A stretch of DNA of 64,000 nucleotides from Planctomycetota bacterium (GCA_015075375.1 JABTUM010000001.1:3095201-3159200), one strand, 5' to 3'. Shown: positions 17,166-26,789, counted from the first letter of the stretch. Made by a program: numbers and translations. Notes: a model not told the origin generated them from the letters alone.

Positions 17166-17235
17166 TATCGATAGGTACATAATACGCGCTGGGGCTTGCA
17201 AAGTCAAGCCCAATAATTTATCATTCGGTACATAA
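17166..17235. promoter_or_regulatory. Divergent promoters with two 17-base operators
   Basis: TATCGATAGGTACATAA (17166-17182) and TATCATTCGGTACATAA (17219-17235) agree at 14 of 17 positions. Leftward, -35 TTGACT (17202-17207) and -10 TATTAT (17179-17184) have a 17-base spacer and face the SDR gene; the first operator covers its -10 and start. Rightward, -35 TTGCAA (17196-17201) and -10 TATCAT (17219-17224), also 17 apart, face the TetR gene; the second operator covers its -10. This predicts repression of both genes by the TetR protein. Confidence 0.7.
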
Positions 17236-17250
17236 AGGAAGGAGCAAGAC

Positions 17251-17856
17251 ATGGCACTCGGACGGCCCCGCGCCTTCGACCTCGATAAAGCCCTCGATCG
17301 GGCGCTCAACGTATTCTGGCGCAAAGGGTTCGAAGGTGCGTCGTTGCCCGATCTGACCCGCGCCATGGGCATCAACCGGCCCAGTCTTTACGCCGCCTTT
17401 GGAAATAAAGAGGAGTTGTTTCGCAAAGCGCTCGATCGGTACGAAGCCGGTCCCGCCGCATACGTGAGCCGGGCCCTCCAGGCGCCCACCGCGCGCGCCG
17501 TGGCCGAGGCGCTGCTGTACGGCGCCATCGAGATGCAGTCCGATCGCCGGCACCCCGCGGGCTGTTTGATGGTGCACGGCGCGCTGGCCTGCGGCGACGA
17601 AGCCGGATCCGTGCGCAAGGAACTCAGGTCGCGGCGGCAGGCGGGCCTCGCCGCTTTGCAGGCGCGCTTCGAACGCGCTCAACAGGAGCACGACCTGCCG
17701 GCAAACTGCGACGCCGCGGGGTTGGCACGCTTCATCACGGCGGTGATTTACGGCATGGCCGTTCAAGCCGCCACCGGCGCGACGTGCGACGAAATGCGCA
17801 GCGTGGCCGACCGGGCCATGCAGGCGTGGCCCGGCGCCGCGCGTGATTCGAAGTAG
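17251..17856 (+). CDS. TetR family transcriptional regulator
   Basis: A 201-residue protein with the TetR N-terminal helix-turn-helix (about residues 27-50; SLPDLTRAMGINRPSLYAAFGNKEEL) and a helical ligand-binding C-terminal domain. AAGGAAGGAG lies before the ATG. It probably represses its own gene and the divergent SDR gene through the two 17-base operators at 17166 and 17219. The ligand is unknown; Cys residues in ACGD and GCLM may be noted, but a redox role is speculative. Confidence 0.9.
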   Translation: MALGRPRAFDLDKALDRALNVFWRKGFEGASLPDLTRAMGINRPSLYAAFGNKEELFRKALDRYEAGPAAYVSRALQAPTARAVAEALLYGAIEMQSDRRHPAGCLMVHGALACGDEAGSVRKELRSRRQAGLAALQARFERAQQEHDLPANCDAAGLARFITAVIYGMAVQAATGATCDEMRSVADRAMQAWPGAARDSK

Positions 17857-17882
17857 GATGCGGTGGGCCGGAGAAGCTCAGC

Positions 17883-18803
17883 ATGGATCGCGCTCCGAAT
17901 CTGCCGCCGCCGCTCGAATACCTCCCATTCACTGCTGCGCCTTTCCGGCTCGCGCTGGGTTTGACGGCCCTGCGGCCGGAGGACTGGATCGAGATCGATG
18001 CGCATTATCCCCGTGATCTGAAGCTAAAGCGCGAATTGCTTGCCCAACGCCACGGCGAAGTCTTTGCCGCCCTGCCCGGCAGCGCCGAGCCCAGCCGGGA
18101 AGCACTGGAACTGCTGGCGCGGCACCTGACGGAGCGCTTTCCGGACTGGTTCGAGCAGAGCCACGGCGTGCTCGAGAACAAGCTCACCGGGGAATGCTGG
18201 GATCTGACGGGAGATGCGCACCATCCCTTGGACTTGGCCGCGCGTTGGGTCCAGGAGGATCTGTGCCTGATGCAGGCGCGAGGATCGGAGTACGTCCTCA
18301 CCGCGGCGTCGGTCGCCTTTCCTTCGCGCTGGTCCTTGAATGAAAAGCTGGGCCGTCCGATGCAGGCCATTCACGCGCCAGTCGCGCACTATAAGGAGCA
18401 ACTGGGCGAGACGGCCGATCGGTTCATGGAGCGGCTGAGCGCCGATAAGCCGGTCTGGCGGCTGAACTGGAACATCCACGACAGCGGCGAGCCTTTTCAG
18501 CCGCGCGGACCCGGAGGCGTCGCACCGGATCCGCGAATCACGCCGGAGAACGCCGGCCAGAAGCTCTTTTTCCGCGTCGAGCGTCAAACGTTGCGCCGCC
18601 TGCCGGACAGCGGCGCGATCCTGTTCACGATTCGAACCTACATTCGGCCTCTTGCCGATTTCGAGCAGCGCCCGGAATGCGCCGCGCGCTTGGCCGCCGC
18701 ACTACGCAACTACCCGCCCGAGACCTTTCGATACAAGAACCAAGGCGTTTTTGCCGGCGCGGCGCTGGCTTGGCTGGATCGAGCCGCCCGGCCCGGCGGC
18801 TGA
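17883..18803 (+). CDS. DUF3445 (heme-dependent oxidative N-demethylase-like) protein
   Basis: The 306-residue protein matches the DUF3445 family by typical motifs (DLTGDAHHPLDLAARWVQED, FPSRW near residue 140, and IHAPV). Characterised relatives are heme-dependent oxidative N-demethylases; whether this one is active is not known. It follows the TetR gene by 26 bases and may be cotranscribed with it. The length is usual for the family. Confidence 0.8.
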   Translation: MDRAPNLPPPLEYLPFTAAPFRLALGLTALRPEDWIEIDAHYPRDLKLKRELLAQRHGEVFAALPGSAEPSREALELLARHLTERFPDWFEQSHGVLENKLTGECWDLTGDAHHPLDLAARWVQEDLCLMQARGSEYVLTAASVAFPSRWSLNEKLGRPMQAIHAPVAHYKEQLGETADRFMERLSADKPVWRLNWNIHDSGEPFQPRGPGGVAPDPRITPENAGQKLFFRVERQTLRRLPDSGAILFTIRTYIRPLADFEQRPECAARLAAALRNYPPETFRYKNQGVFAGAALAWLDRAARPGG

Positions 18804-18957
18804 ATGCACAAGTGGCGTGCAAATCTGCTCCAAGTGAAGTTTTTGAAACAGGGGGCCTGTTGCCGAACCGGGTTCGCGCGATGAGTCAAGGAGCCCCTTG
18901 GAACGCACACGTTCGGGGCGGTTATGGCAAGGCAGACCGGTTTTCGAGGTCGAGAAC

Positions 18958-19887
18958 ATGGCTACCGATATCGCACCACTGACTCTGGAACAGATCCGCC
19001 ACCGTAAAATCGATCTGCCCGTCTGTCCCGACATGCTCGTGCGGCTCAGCCAAGTCTTGGGCAATTCCCGATCCCATGTGGACGAAATCGTCGGCGTGAT
19101 TCAGGTCGATCCGACTCTGATCAGCCAGATACTGCGCGTGGCGAACTCGGCCGCCTTCGGCACAGCAAGGAACATCTTGAGCATTCCGCAGGCGGTGATC
19201 CGGTTGGGTGTCGACGAGATCGCGCGCATCGCGTCTTTTCTGCTCACCAAGCGCCTCTTTCAGCAAGGCACGCGGGCCTGGACCCCCGCGTGCGAGGCCT
19301 TGTGGCAGCATTCCTGCATGACCGCCGTCGTTGCGCGCAAATTGGCTGGCCGCTGGAATCCGCGCATGTCCGACACGTTTTTCACCGTGGGTATGTTGCA
19401 CGACTACGCCAAGACCCTCCTCCTGCAGGTCGCCCCCGGAGACTACCCCGATCTGGACGACCCGGTGGCCGGACATGGGGAAGCGCTCCTGATATGGGAG
19501 CAGGAACACTTCGGCACCTCGCACGCGCGGTTGGGCGGCGAACTGCTCACACATTGGGGCTTGCCGAAGACGTTGGTGGATCTGGTGGCGCAGCATCACC
19601 TGCCGCGCGCGGACTCCGGACAGGCGGGACAACTCTTCGATACCGCCAACAGGCTGGCCGTACATTTGGACGAAGCGGGGCAGACCTTGCCCCTTTCGCC
19701 CGATCTGCTTCGCGCCTTGAGCGATCTGGGCATCGATAAAGAGGTGTTGGCGGTCATTTCGCGGGAAGCGCAGGCCGAGATGGACAAGCTCGACGCCATG
19801 CGCCGCGCCGGCAACGTTTCTTCCGGCGCGCATCGTCTCGTGGGCGGCGTGGATCCTCTCGAGCGCAGTGCTTCCGAAAAAGCCTAA
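18958..19887 (+). CDS. HDOD domain protein
   Basis: A 309-residue protein whose central 200 residues form an HDOD domain (LPVCPDMLVRLSQVLGNSRS; SQILRVANSAAFG; GMLHDYAKTLLL). HDOD proteins are degenerate HD-domain signalling or scaffold proteins often linked to motility and two-component control. The ATG at 18958 is chosen over a longer frame from 18898 that begins with a rare codon. It is convergent with the hybrid kinase at 19919 and may act in the same signalling system. Confidence 0.88.
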   Translation: MATDIAPLTLEQIRHRKIDLPVCPDMLVRLSQVLGNSRSHVDEIVGVIQVDPTLISQILRVANSAAFGTARNILSIPQAVIRLGVDEIARIASFLLTKRLFQQGTRAWTPACEALWQHSCMTAVVARKLAGRWNPRMSDTFFTVGMLHDYAKTLLLQVAPGDYPDLDDPVAGHGEALLIWEQEHFGTSHARLGGELLTHWGLPKTLVDLVAQHHLPRADSGQAGQLFDTANRLAVHLDEAGQTLPLSPDLLRALSDLGIDKEVLAVISREAQAEMDKLDAMRRAGNVSSGAHRLVGGVDPLERSASEKA

Positions 19888-19918
19888 CGCCTGCCGGTTT
19901 TCTTGGACGTGTCTGCTT

Positions 19919-21502
19919 TCAGATCTCGAACGAAGTCAGGCTCAGCGCCGGCTCGCTTAAGATCCGGCGCATGGCCAGCAGGAGTTCCGGCGGAGCGAAG
20001 GGCTTCTCCAGAATATAGCGCGGTGGAATCGAGAGCCCCTGTTTGCGCAGCGGTTCGCTGTATCCCGTCATGAACAGGATCCGGCAGACCGGGAAGCGCG
20101 CCTGCACGCGTCCGGCCAACTCGTACCCGTTGATTCCGGGCAGCATCATGTCCGTGACCAGCAGATCGGGTTCGAAATCCGGCTGGCGTTCGAACAGGGC
20201 GAACATGTCGTCCCCGTCGCTGGCCGAGCGCACGTCGTAGCCGCAGACTTCGAGCGCGTCCTGCAGCAGCATGCGGATGCCTGCGTCGTCTTCCACCACC
20301 AACACTTTCTCGGTGCCGGTTATCTCTTCATCCTGGGAAGGTTGGAGCTGTGGAGCAAGCGGGATGCATTCGCCCGCGTACGGGAAGAACAGGCGTACGG
20401 TGGTGCCTTCGCCGGGATGGCTGTACATCTGCACGTCGCCCCCGTTTTGGAGCATGATGCCGTGAATAATCGAGAGGCCCAGGCCGGTTCCTTTGCGCCG
20501 CTGCTTGGTCGTGAAGAACGGCTCGAAGGCGCGCCGTTGCGTTTCGGGATCCATGCCGATGCCGTTGTCTTGGACGTCCAGCACCACGTACAGGCCCGGC
20601 CTCAGCCCCGGAAATCCGGCTGCCGCCGTGCTGTCGAGTTCCAGTTGGCTGGTGCGCAGGAGGATGGTCCCGCCGTCGGGCATCGCGTCGCGCGCGTTGA
20701 CGATCAGGTTCACCACCACCTGCGTTAGCTGCGCGGGGTCGGCTTTGACGGTCGAAAGCTCCGCGTCGAAGCAGGTCTTAAGTTCGATGTTTTCGCCGAT
20801 CAGCCGGTTCAGCATCGTCTGCGCTTTGCTCAAAGCGTCGTGCAAGTCCACTTGTTCGGGCGAACTGGGCTGGTTGCGCCCGAAGGCCAGCAGCTGCCGC
20901 ACCAATTGCGCGGCGCGCTCTGCGCTTTCGTGGATGTCCTTCACGTGCTGCTGGATCTTGGGGCGCACTTCTTCGCGTTGGATCAGCTCGCAGGCGGCCA
21001 TGACCACCGTGAGCATGTTGTTGAAGTCGTGTGCGATACCCGCCGAAAGCCGGCCCAGCGCCTCCAGCTTTTGCGTCTGCATCTCCAGGTCGGTGATGCC
21101 CATCCGCGTCGTGATGTCCGCACCGTAGATCAGAATGACCGGCTGGCCGTCCAGTGCGTCGGGAACCGCCTTCAGGGTCAAGCCCAGCAGGCTCGGCGCG
21201 CCTTGCGGATTGCGGAACGGCTGCTCCAGCGCGACCGGCTGCGCCGAATAGCGGCAATCCCTCGCGGCCTTCAAGACCGGCTCCACGCGTCCCGGCCAGC
21301 CGCACTCCGGCAACGCGCGGCCCAGCGCCTTTTCGCGCGAAAGGCCAAGCACGCGCTCGGCGCAGGAGTTCAGGTAAACGATACGGTCGTGGACATCCAG
21401 GCCCAGCAACAGCGAGGGCAGTCCTTCCACCAAGCGGGCGATCAGGCTATCCGCGGGATCGGAGCCTGAGTCGAAATCTTGCGAACCCGGGTGTGCGTTC
21501 AT
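19919..21502 (-). CDS. PAS-containing hybrid histidine kinase with C-terminal receiver
   Basis: The 527-residue protein runs PAS (about 20-135), a dimerisation/phosphoacceptor box (AHDFNNMLTVV, His near 161), an ATPase domain (NLIVNARDAMPDGG and GTGLGLS) and a receiver (LVTDMMLPGINGYEL). No transmembrane helix is seen, so it is cytosolic. The DFNN H-box belongs to the HPK4 type. It stands at the left edge of the flagellar region next to a lipoprotein and a sigma-54 activator gene, so it could feed that activator; this is not shown by sequence. Confidence 0.92.
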   Translation of the reverse strand: MNAHPGSQDFDSGSDPADSLIARLVEGLPSLLLGLDVHDRIVYLNSCAERVLGLSREKALGRALPECGWPGRVEPVLKAARDCRYSAQPVALEQPFRNPQGAPSLLGLTLKAVPDALDGQPVILIYGADITTRMGITDLEMQTQKLEALGRLSAGIAHDFNNMLTVVMAACELIQREEVRPKIQQHVKDIHESAERAAQLVRQLLAFGRNQPSSPEQVDLHDALSKAQTMLNRLIGENIELKTCFDAELSTVKADPAQLTQVVVNLIVNARDAMPDGGTILLRTSQLELDSTAAAGFPGLRPGLYVVLDVQDNGIGMDPETQRRAFEPFFTTKQRRKGTGLGLSIIHGIMLQNGGDVQMYSHPGEGTTVRLFFPYAGECIPLAPQLQPSQDEEITGTEKVLVVEDDAGIRMLLQDALEVCGYDVRSASDGDDMFALFERQPDFEPDLLVTDMMLPGINGYELAGRVQARFPVCRILFMTGYSEPLRKQGLSIPPRYILEKPFAPPELLLAMRRILSEPALSLTSFEI

Positions 21503-21531
21503 GGTGTCTCTGCGTTCCGGCCTGCGGTTGC

Positions 21532-22422
21532 TTACTGCCAGGGTACGATGCCTTGCGCCAGCGCGGCGCCCAAATCGGACGCCTGGACGCTTTCGGGCGG
21601 CGCGAGGCGAAAGCGGGAAGCCGGAAGCTCGGCATTGAACGAATACTCGGTCGCTATCAGCTCCAGCGCGATTTGGCGGTCGGCGCCCATGATCGTCACG
21701 CGCCCCGGCGCCGTCACTTGCGCACCGCCCGCGCCCAGCGGTTGCGGAGCATAGCCGTCGTACAGCACCTGGCCCAGGAGCGCCCCGCTGGGGCCGTACA
21801 ACTCTTGGCGTGCGAAGGCCGCCATCTGAGGCAGCAGCACCAGCCGGCGCAGCAGCGCGCGGCGGCCATCGGCGCGGCCGTACACGCTAACCCAGTCGTC
21901 CGTCCCGCTGCCGTTCATGCGCCGCTCCACCGCCCGTTCTGACCAAGCTCGCGGAAAGAAGAGGTCGTGCACGCTTCCGATTTGTGCCAGGAGCGCCAGT
22001 TCCGAACGCTCCACCGACTGAACATGCGAAGTCGCGCCTCGGTAGAAGCGGTTCTTGCGCGGCAGCCAGAGCTCCATCGATCCTTCCGCCGCGGCGAGGT
22101 CCAGGACCACCAGCTCTTCGTGCTTCAGGCGCAGCCGGAACGAGCCGTCCGCGTTGCCCAGGTACACGCCGTTGAGGGGAAAGCTGCGCTGTTCCTTGAG
22201 CTTGTGCAGGCGCACGTCCAGCCGCGCCGTCACGGTGCTGACTTGCTGGCGGCGCGCGTCGGTCTCGGCGACGGCCGCGGCCGGATCGCGCAGCGTGCGG
22301 GCCGCCGGCGCCTCGACGGGCGGCAACCCCACCGGTTCCAGCGCGCAACCGCTCAGCAAGAGCGCGCAGCATCCCAGCGGCGCCAGCCGGACCCTTCGAA
22401 AGCGTGAACGCATGACGGACAT
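21532..22422 (-). CDS. Putative outer-membrane-type lipoprotein
   Basis: The 296-residue protein has a basic, hydrophobic signal with lipobox LLLSGC (Cys near residue 26). The mature part contains beta-strand-rich segments (LRLKHEELVVLDLAAAEGSM; ELWLPRKNRFYRGA) as in LolB/LolA-like and DUF4292-like lipoproteins. GGGAG seven bases before the ATG at 22422 sets the start. It lies between the kinase and the sigma-54 regulator genes. Its precise role is unknown; binding or sorting of lipids or lipoproteins is inferred. Confidence 0.75.
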   Translation of the reverse strand: MSVMRSRFRRVRLAPLGCCALLLSGCALEPVGLPPVEAPAARTLRDPAAAVAETDARRQQVSTVTARLDVRLHKLKEQRSFPLNGVYLGNADGSFRLRLKHEELVVLDLAAAEGSMELWLPRKNRFYRGATSHVQSVERSELALLAQIGSVHDLFFPRAWSERAVERRMNGSGTDDWVSVYGRADGRRALLRRLVLLPQMAAFARQELYGPSGALLGQVLYDGYAPQPLGAGGAQVTAPGRVTIMGADRQIALELIATEYSFNAELPASRFRLAPPESVQASDLGAALAQGIVPWQ

Positions 22423-22436
22423 CGTGTGACTCCCGG

Positions 22437-23876
22437 TTACTCGCGGTGCTGCAGGCCGTAGCGGCTGGCTTTGGCATAGAGCGTCGAGCGCCCCACCTTC
22501 AGCGCCTTGGCGGCTTCGCGGAAATTCCAGTCGTGCTGTCGCAGCACGGTGCGTAAGGCGACCTTTTCGAATTCTTCGAGTGGATTCTCCGAATCGCGGA
22601 TCAGCTTGGCGCAGAGCGTTTCGGAATCCGAGCTCCCCGTCGAACCAGCTTGTTCCGAAAGGACGGCAGCCGGTACGGGCGCCGCCGTGGGCGAGGACGC
22701 GCGCGGATGCGCCGCGTGGTCTCCCGCGGGACGCAGATTCAGCATGCTCTTTTTCAGTACGCCGCCGTTGGCCACGATGCACGCATGCTCGATCGCGTTT
22801 TCCAGCTCGCGGATATTCCCCGGCCAGGCGTGCGCGCAAAGCGTCTCCAGCGCGTCGGTATCGATCTCCGTCGGCCCGCGGCCGACTTTCTTCACCGCGC
22901 GCTGCAGGAAGTGGTACGCCAGCACCGGAATGTCCTCGAGGTGCTCGCGCAGCGGCGGCAAGTGCAACGGGAAGATTGCGATGCGGTAGAAAAGGTCCTG
23001 CCGGAACGTCCCTTCTTCCACCATCTCGTTCAGGTTGCGGTGCGTGGCGCAGATCAGCCGGAAATCGACCTTGCGAATCGAACTGGACCCGATGCGCTCG
23101 ATCTCTTGCGTCTGCAGGACGCGCAAGAGTTTGGCCTGGACCGAGTTGGAAAGCTCGCCGATCTCATCGAGGAAGAGCGTGCCGCCGTCGGCGCGCTCGA
23201 AGCGCCCCAGCCGCCTTTCCACCGCACCTGTGAATGCACCACGTTCGTGCCCGAAAAGCTCGGATTCCAGCAACGTCTCCGGTAACGCCGCGCAATTCAC
23301 TTTGATAAACGGCCCTTCGGTGCGCCGGCTCCGGCGCTGGATAAAATTGGCCAGAATCTCTTTGCCCACTCCCGTCTCGCCGGTGATCAGCACCGTCGAA
23401 TCGGTCTCGGCCACGGCCTGCGCGGACTGGTAGATCCGCCGCATCGCTTCGCCCGAGCCGACCGGAACGGTTTCCGTACCGGCCAGATCCTTCACGCGCT
23501 GGCGCATCGACTGAAGCTCGGTCAGCTTGTCTACCGAAGAGGTCAATTCCAGCAGGCACAAGGGCTTGCGAAAAAAGTCCGCCGCACCTCGCTTCATCGC
23601 CTGCACCGCCAACTCGATATCCGCGTGCGCCGTCATCACGATCACTTCGCACGAAGGCGCGCGCGACTTTACTTCCTCCAGCACTTCCAGCCCGTTCATA
23701 TGCGGCATGCGCATGTCAGTCAGCAAGAGGTCGATGTTGTATTCGTCAAAGCTCTTAAGCGCCTGCCGCGGGTCGGAATGCGTGAGAATCGTTCGGCCGG
23801 GCTGCTGCAACGCATCCCGGATCAGCTCCAGCGTTTCCGGCTGATCGTCCACGGCGAGTATGACCGTTGAAGACAT
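22437..23876 (-). CDS. NtrC-family sigma-54-dependent response regulator
   Basis: A 479-residue regulator with a receiver (AVDDQ; LLTDMRMPHMNG with the acceptor Asp), an AAA+ domain (Walker A GETGVGKE, the sigma-54-contacting GAFTGA, FLDEIGEL) and a Fis-type helix-turn-helix at the end (NFREAAKALKVGRSTLYAKA). The ATG at 23876 has GGAGG nine bases upstream. Its location among flagellar genes and the sigma-54 promoter before fliO suggest that it is the flagellar master activator of the FlrC/FleR/FlgR kind. The cognate kinase is not certain. Confidence 0.93.
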   Translation of the reverse strand: MSSTVILAVDDQPETLELIRDALQQPGRTILTHSDPRQALKSFDEYNIDLLLTDMRMPHMNGLEVLEEVKSRAPSCEVIVMTAHADIELAVQAMKRGAADFFRKPLCLLELTSSVDKLTELQSMRQRVKDLAGTETVPVGSGEAMRRIYQSAQAVAETDSTVLITGETGVGKEILANFIQRRSRRTEGPFIKVNCAALPETLLESELFGHERGAFTGAVERRLGRFERADGGTLFLDEIGELSNSVQAKLLRVLQTQEIERIGSSSIRKVDFRLICATHRNLNEMVEEGTFRQDLFYRIAIFPLHLPPLREHLEDIPVLAYHFLQRAVKKVGRGPTEIDTDALETLCAHAWPGNIRELENAIEHACIVANGGVLKKSMLNLRPAGDHAAHPRASSPTAAPVPAAVLSEQAGSTGSSDSETLCAKLIRDSENPLEEFEKVALRTVLRQHDWNFREAAKALKVGRSTLYAKASRYGLQHRE

Positions 23877-24116
23877 GCCCACCAACCTCCGCGCTACCGT
23901 CGTGTACCGCCTGCACGAAGACCTCTAAAGCAGACCCAAGGCCAATCGTCCAAGATTCAGGAATCGCATTGGCTTGAATTCTGTATCTTGCGCATTCTCC
24001 TTTAGTTGTGCGATTGCACGGGAGCACCGAAAGACGCCGCTTCGGCAGCTTTTGCCGATATGCCGCATGCTCGTGGAGAGGAATGTACTGGCCGATATTG
24101 CAGAGTGAGAAGACGC

Positions 24117-24482
24117 TTAAGCCTCGGCGCCGATCCCTGGTGCATGAGACGCGCCGGCTTCGGCGTAGCCGGCCTTGATACGCTCCAGGTTGCCGGCGGC
24201 GGTACGGATATCCTCCAAATCGCGAGCGGCTTCGTTACGCTGGCGGAGGAAGAAGGCCTGGAGGCTGGCGTCGGCTTGGATGGCGGCCTGCAATTGAGCC
24301 GCCGGCACATCGCCGGTCGCCAGGCGCGGCTTGAGTTCACCCAGCAACTCCACGTAGCGCGCCACGCCGGCGTCCATGCGCGCCCAAGCCTCGCCGGCCG
24401 CCGCGTCCTGCAACTCGGCGCTCAACGCGCCGAGCGCTTCGAGCAGGACGCACGTTTCCGCGTGTGCGGCGGCGCGTTCCAT
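24117..24482 (-). CDS. FliT-like flagellar chaperone (putative)
   Basis: A 121-residue all-helical protein directly after fliS, with its ATG overlapping the fliS stop (TGATG). FliT-type chaperones sit in this position after fliD-fliS and bind the filament cap protein before export. Length and helical pattern fit, but sequence conservation in this family is too low for a firm call. Confidence 0.6.
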   Translation of the reverse strand: MERAAAHAETCVLLEALGALSAELQDAAAGEAWARMDAGVARYVELLGELKPRLATGDVPAAQLQAAIQADASLQAFFLRQRNEAARDLEDIRTAAGNLERIKAGYAEAGASHAPGIGAEA

Positions 24483-24928
24483 CAGGCCACCAGGGTTCCG
24501 GCGGTTCGCGTACCACGCGGACCGGCCGGCGCAGCGCCCGTGGGCGCGGCCGCACCGTCGAGCATCCCGCACCAGGCCTCGTGCAGCGAAGCGAGCAGAT
24601 CGTGTACCTCTCGCAGCACGGCCGGGTCGAGTGCTTGGGCGGTCTCGGTCAGGCGGTACTGCATGTACTCGTAGACGCGCGCCAGGCTCTGAGCCAGTTC
24701 GCCGCCCTCGCGCCGGTTGAGGCTCGCGCTCAGCTCGGCAATGATCCGCTGCGCGTGGACCACCAGGCGCAGCGCATCCGCCCGGCAGCGAGGATCTTTC
24801 GATTCGGCCGCCAGCAGCGCGGCCTGTTCCAGGTCGCGGCAACCACGGTCGAAGAGCAGTTCGACGAGTTGCCCCGGCGTCGCGCTGGCGACCTTGTCCT
24901 CCAGATAGGTGCGTGCTCCCTCGTACAC
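24482..24928 (-). CDS. fliS: Flagellar chaperone FliS
   Basis: A 148-residue helical protein with the FliS pattern (VYEGARTYLEDKVASATPGQLVELLFD). FliS binds the C-terminus of flagellin in the cytosol and hands it to FlhA. A GTG at 24928 with a GGAGGAGG box is preferred to the ATG at 24979, which has no such site and would overlap fliD. The last 20 or so residues, rich in Ala, Pro and Gly, are probably disordered. It is in the fliD-fliS-fliT order. Confidence 0.88.
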   Translation of the reverse strand: MYEGARTYLEDKVASATPGQLVELLFDRGCRDLEQAALLAAESKDPRCRADALRLVVHAQRIIAELSASLNRREGGELAQSLARVYEYMQYRLTETAQALDPAVLREVHDLLASLHEAWCGMLDGAAAPTGAAPAGPRGTRTAGTLVA

Positions 24929-24975
24929 GGCCTCCTCCTTTCGCCATCCCTGGCGGAAAACGGGCATCCTTTGCG

Positions 24976-26718
24976 TCATTTACTCGGATTCTGCAAATTG
25001 CTGAGGATCCCGGACAACCCGCCTTGCAGGTCGCCGATCGCCTTTTCCATCGCGTTGAAGCGCGCCCGCAGGCGCTGCTCGGTCATCTCCATCTTGCGTT
25101 CGAATGCCGAGATCGATTTTCGCACCGTCGCGATGCTCGATTCCATGCGGTCGGGACGCTCGGCCACCGGCCCGTTTCCGAAGAGCGTCTGGCCGTCGAC
25201 GAACGCGACGACCTTGCCCATGATGCCCGCCTGCGCGTCGGCCAGGATGGACTTCACGCCTTCCGGATTATCCGTCAGCGCCTGGTTGAACTTGTCCTTG
25301 TCGAAGGTCAGGGTCGCTTCGGTTCCCGTGGTGCCGATGCCGATGCCCGAGAGCGTGCTGGGCCCGTTGGTAACGCCGGGGACCGAGGCGGCGACCGTGC
25401 GGCGCAGGTTGCGCGCCAGCGCCAGGACGCCTTGCTCGCCGTGCAGCGCTTCGACCTTCGCGGTCGAACCGGTGCCGGTGATCTTCGACTTGGCCTGAAT
25501 GAACGCAGTGAGCGTATTGTACGTGTCGACGAAGGCCTGAATCTTATCGCTCATGGCTTCGTTATCGGGGCTGACCGTCACCTGTGTGTTCCCGCTCGAA
25601 GCGGTGAGGTTCAGCGCAAGACCCGCGATGCCCGTCTCGGCTTCGGTGAACAGGTTGTCTACGCTCGTAATGGGATTCCCGCCGTTTACGCCGGCGATGG
25701 AGATGGACGCGTTCTGGCCCAGCGTGGTCGACCCGCCCAGGCCCATGGACGCGACGAAGTTCCCCGAGACGTCCTCGGCGAAAATGCCCAGCGCGCCGTC
25801 GATCTTGTTCGTCAGCACCAAGCGGTCCTGAAAGCCGTCGTAGGTAGCCTTCACGCCGGCCGCGGAATCGTTAATGCGCTTGATCACGTCGTTCATCGAG
25901 TCGGCGGACGAATCGAAGGCGATGGAGACGCCGTTGATCTTGAACTCGCCGGAACCGCCGTCCACGATGGCCGTCCGCGCGCGCGCTCCGTTGGCGCCGC
26001 CGTCGTTGAGCTTGGCCGTCATGTTCAGGCGTCCCAACTGAGACGAACTGGCCGCCGTGTGCGAAGTTCCGTTGGAGGTGAGTTTCATCAGGTTCAGCAG
26101 GTTGCTGGAATCGGCGCTGGAGCCCAACAACAGCGGCCCATCGCCGGAGTCCACGAATTCCAGGGTCACCGCATCGGAGCCCGAGGCGTATGCGGCGGTA
26201 AAGACGCCGCTGCCGCCCATCGCCGTCTCGATCTGTCCAAGCACGTCGTTGAGGGTATCGGTTTCGGCGACGGCGATCTGCTGACCGTTCACCGTAAAGG
26301 TGCCCGCCTTGAACGCGCTCCCGAACGCGGAAGCGTCGTTCAGCGCGACGTCGGGATCGATGCCCAAGCCCACGTCCGTCGCGCCGCTCAGGACGCTCGC
26401 GCTGGCTTTCTGCAGGATCGTAATGTCGTACGTGCCGGGCAGCGCGTTGCCGCTCGCGGTGGCCGAAAGCAGCGCCGTATTGCCCGCCACGGCCTTGTGC
26501 GAGACGGCTTGATTCAAGGTCGCCAGCGGTTTGGCCGCGGTGCGCAGCGCCGCGAGGCGCGAGTCCAGGTCGCGGTAAGCCGTTTGCCTTCGCAGCAGCA
26601 GATCGCGTTGCGCGGTCAGGCGGTTCAAGCCCAGCCGTTCCACATTCATCAGCGCTTCGATGATGCTGTTGGTATCGAGTCCGCTGTTGATGCCGGAAAA
26701 GTTGATGTTGGCGGCCAT
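24976..26718 (-). CDS. fliD: Flagellar filament cap protein FliD
   Basis: A 580-residue protein with the FliD N-terminus (NFSGINSGLDTNSIIEALM) and the C-terminal coiled coil with an amphipathic end. FliD caps the filament and promotes flagellin folding. Its central domain is of ordinary size. A sigma-28-like promoter lies 45 bases upstream of the ATG. It heads fliD-fliS-fliT, all leftward. Confidence 0.95.
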   Translation of the reverse strand: MAANINFSGINSGLDTNSIIEALMNVERLGLNRLTAQRDLLLRRQTAYRDLDSRLAALRTAAKPLATLNQAVSHKAVAGNTALLSATASGNALPGTYDITILQKASASVLSGATDVGLGIDPDVALNDASAFGSAFKAGTFTVNGQQIAVAETDTLNDVLGQIETAMGGSGVFTAAYASGSDAVTLEFVDSGDGPLLLGSSADSSNLLNLMKLTSNGTSHTAASSSQLGRLNMTAKLNDGGANGARARTAIVDGGSGEFKINGVSIAFDSSADSMNDVIKRINDSAAGVKATYDGFQDRLVLTNKIDGALGIFAEDVSGNFVASMGLGGSTTLGQNASISIAGVNGGNPITSVDNLFTEAETGIAGLALNLTASSGNTQVTVSPDNEAMSDKIQAFVDTYNTLTAFIQAKSKITGTGSTAKVEALHGEQGVLALARNLRRTVAASVPGVTNGPSTLSGIGIGTTGTEATLTFDKDKFNQALTDNPEGVKSILADAQAGIMGKVVAFVDGQTLFGNGPVAERPDRMESSIATVRKSISAFERKMEMTEQRLRARFNAMEKAIGDLQGGLSGILSNLQNPSK

Positions 26719-26762
26719 GCCCGAAGGTCCCGAGGTTCGCTGGTGTTCGTATTACCTTTTAC

Positions 26763-26789
26763 TTATCGGCGCGTACCTGTGCGGCTACA
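26763..26789 (-). promoter_or_regulatory. Sigma-28-like promoter for fliD
   Basis: On the minus strand GCCGATAA (26763-26770) matches the sigma-28 -10 consensus exactly, with TGTA 15 bases upstream (26786-26789). The predicted start is about 37 bases before the fliD ATG. The -35 half is imperfect. Confidence 0.5.

Noticed and set aside
24053..24099. Two GCCGATAT motifs on the plus strand, resembling sigma-28 -10 elements
   Set aside because: They point towards the 3' ends of leftward genes with no rightward gene downstream; no -35 partner was found.
23886..24116. Possible sigma-54 site before the NtrC-type gene
   Set aside because: The best candidate had neither the GG-N10-GC spacing nor a proper -24 half.
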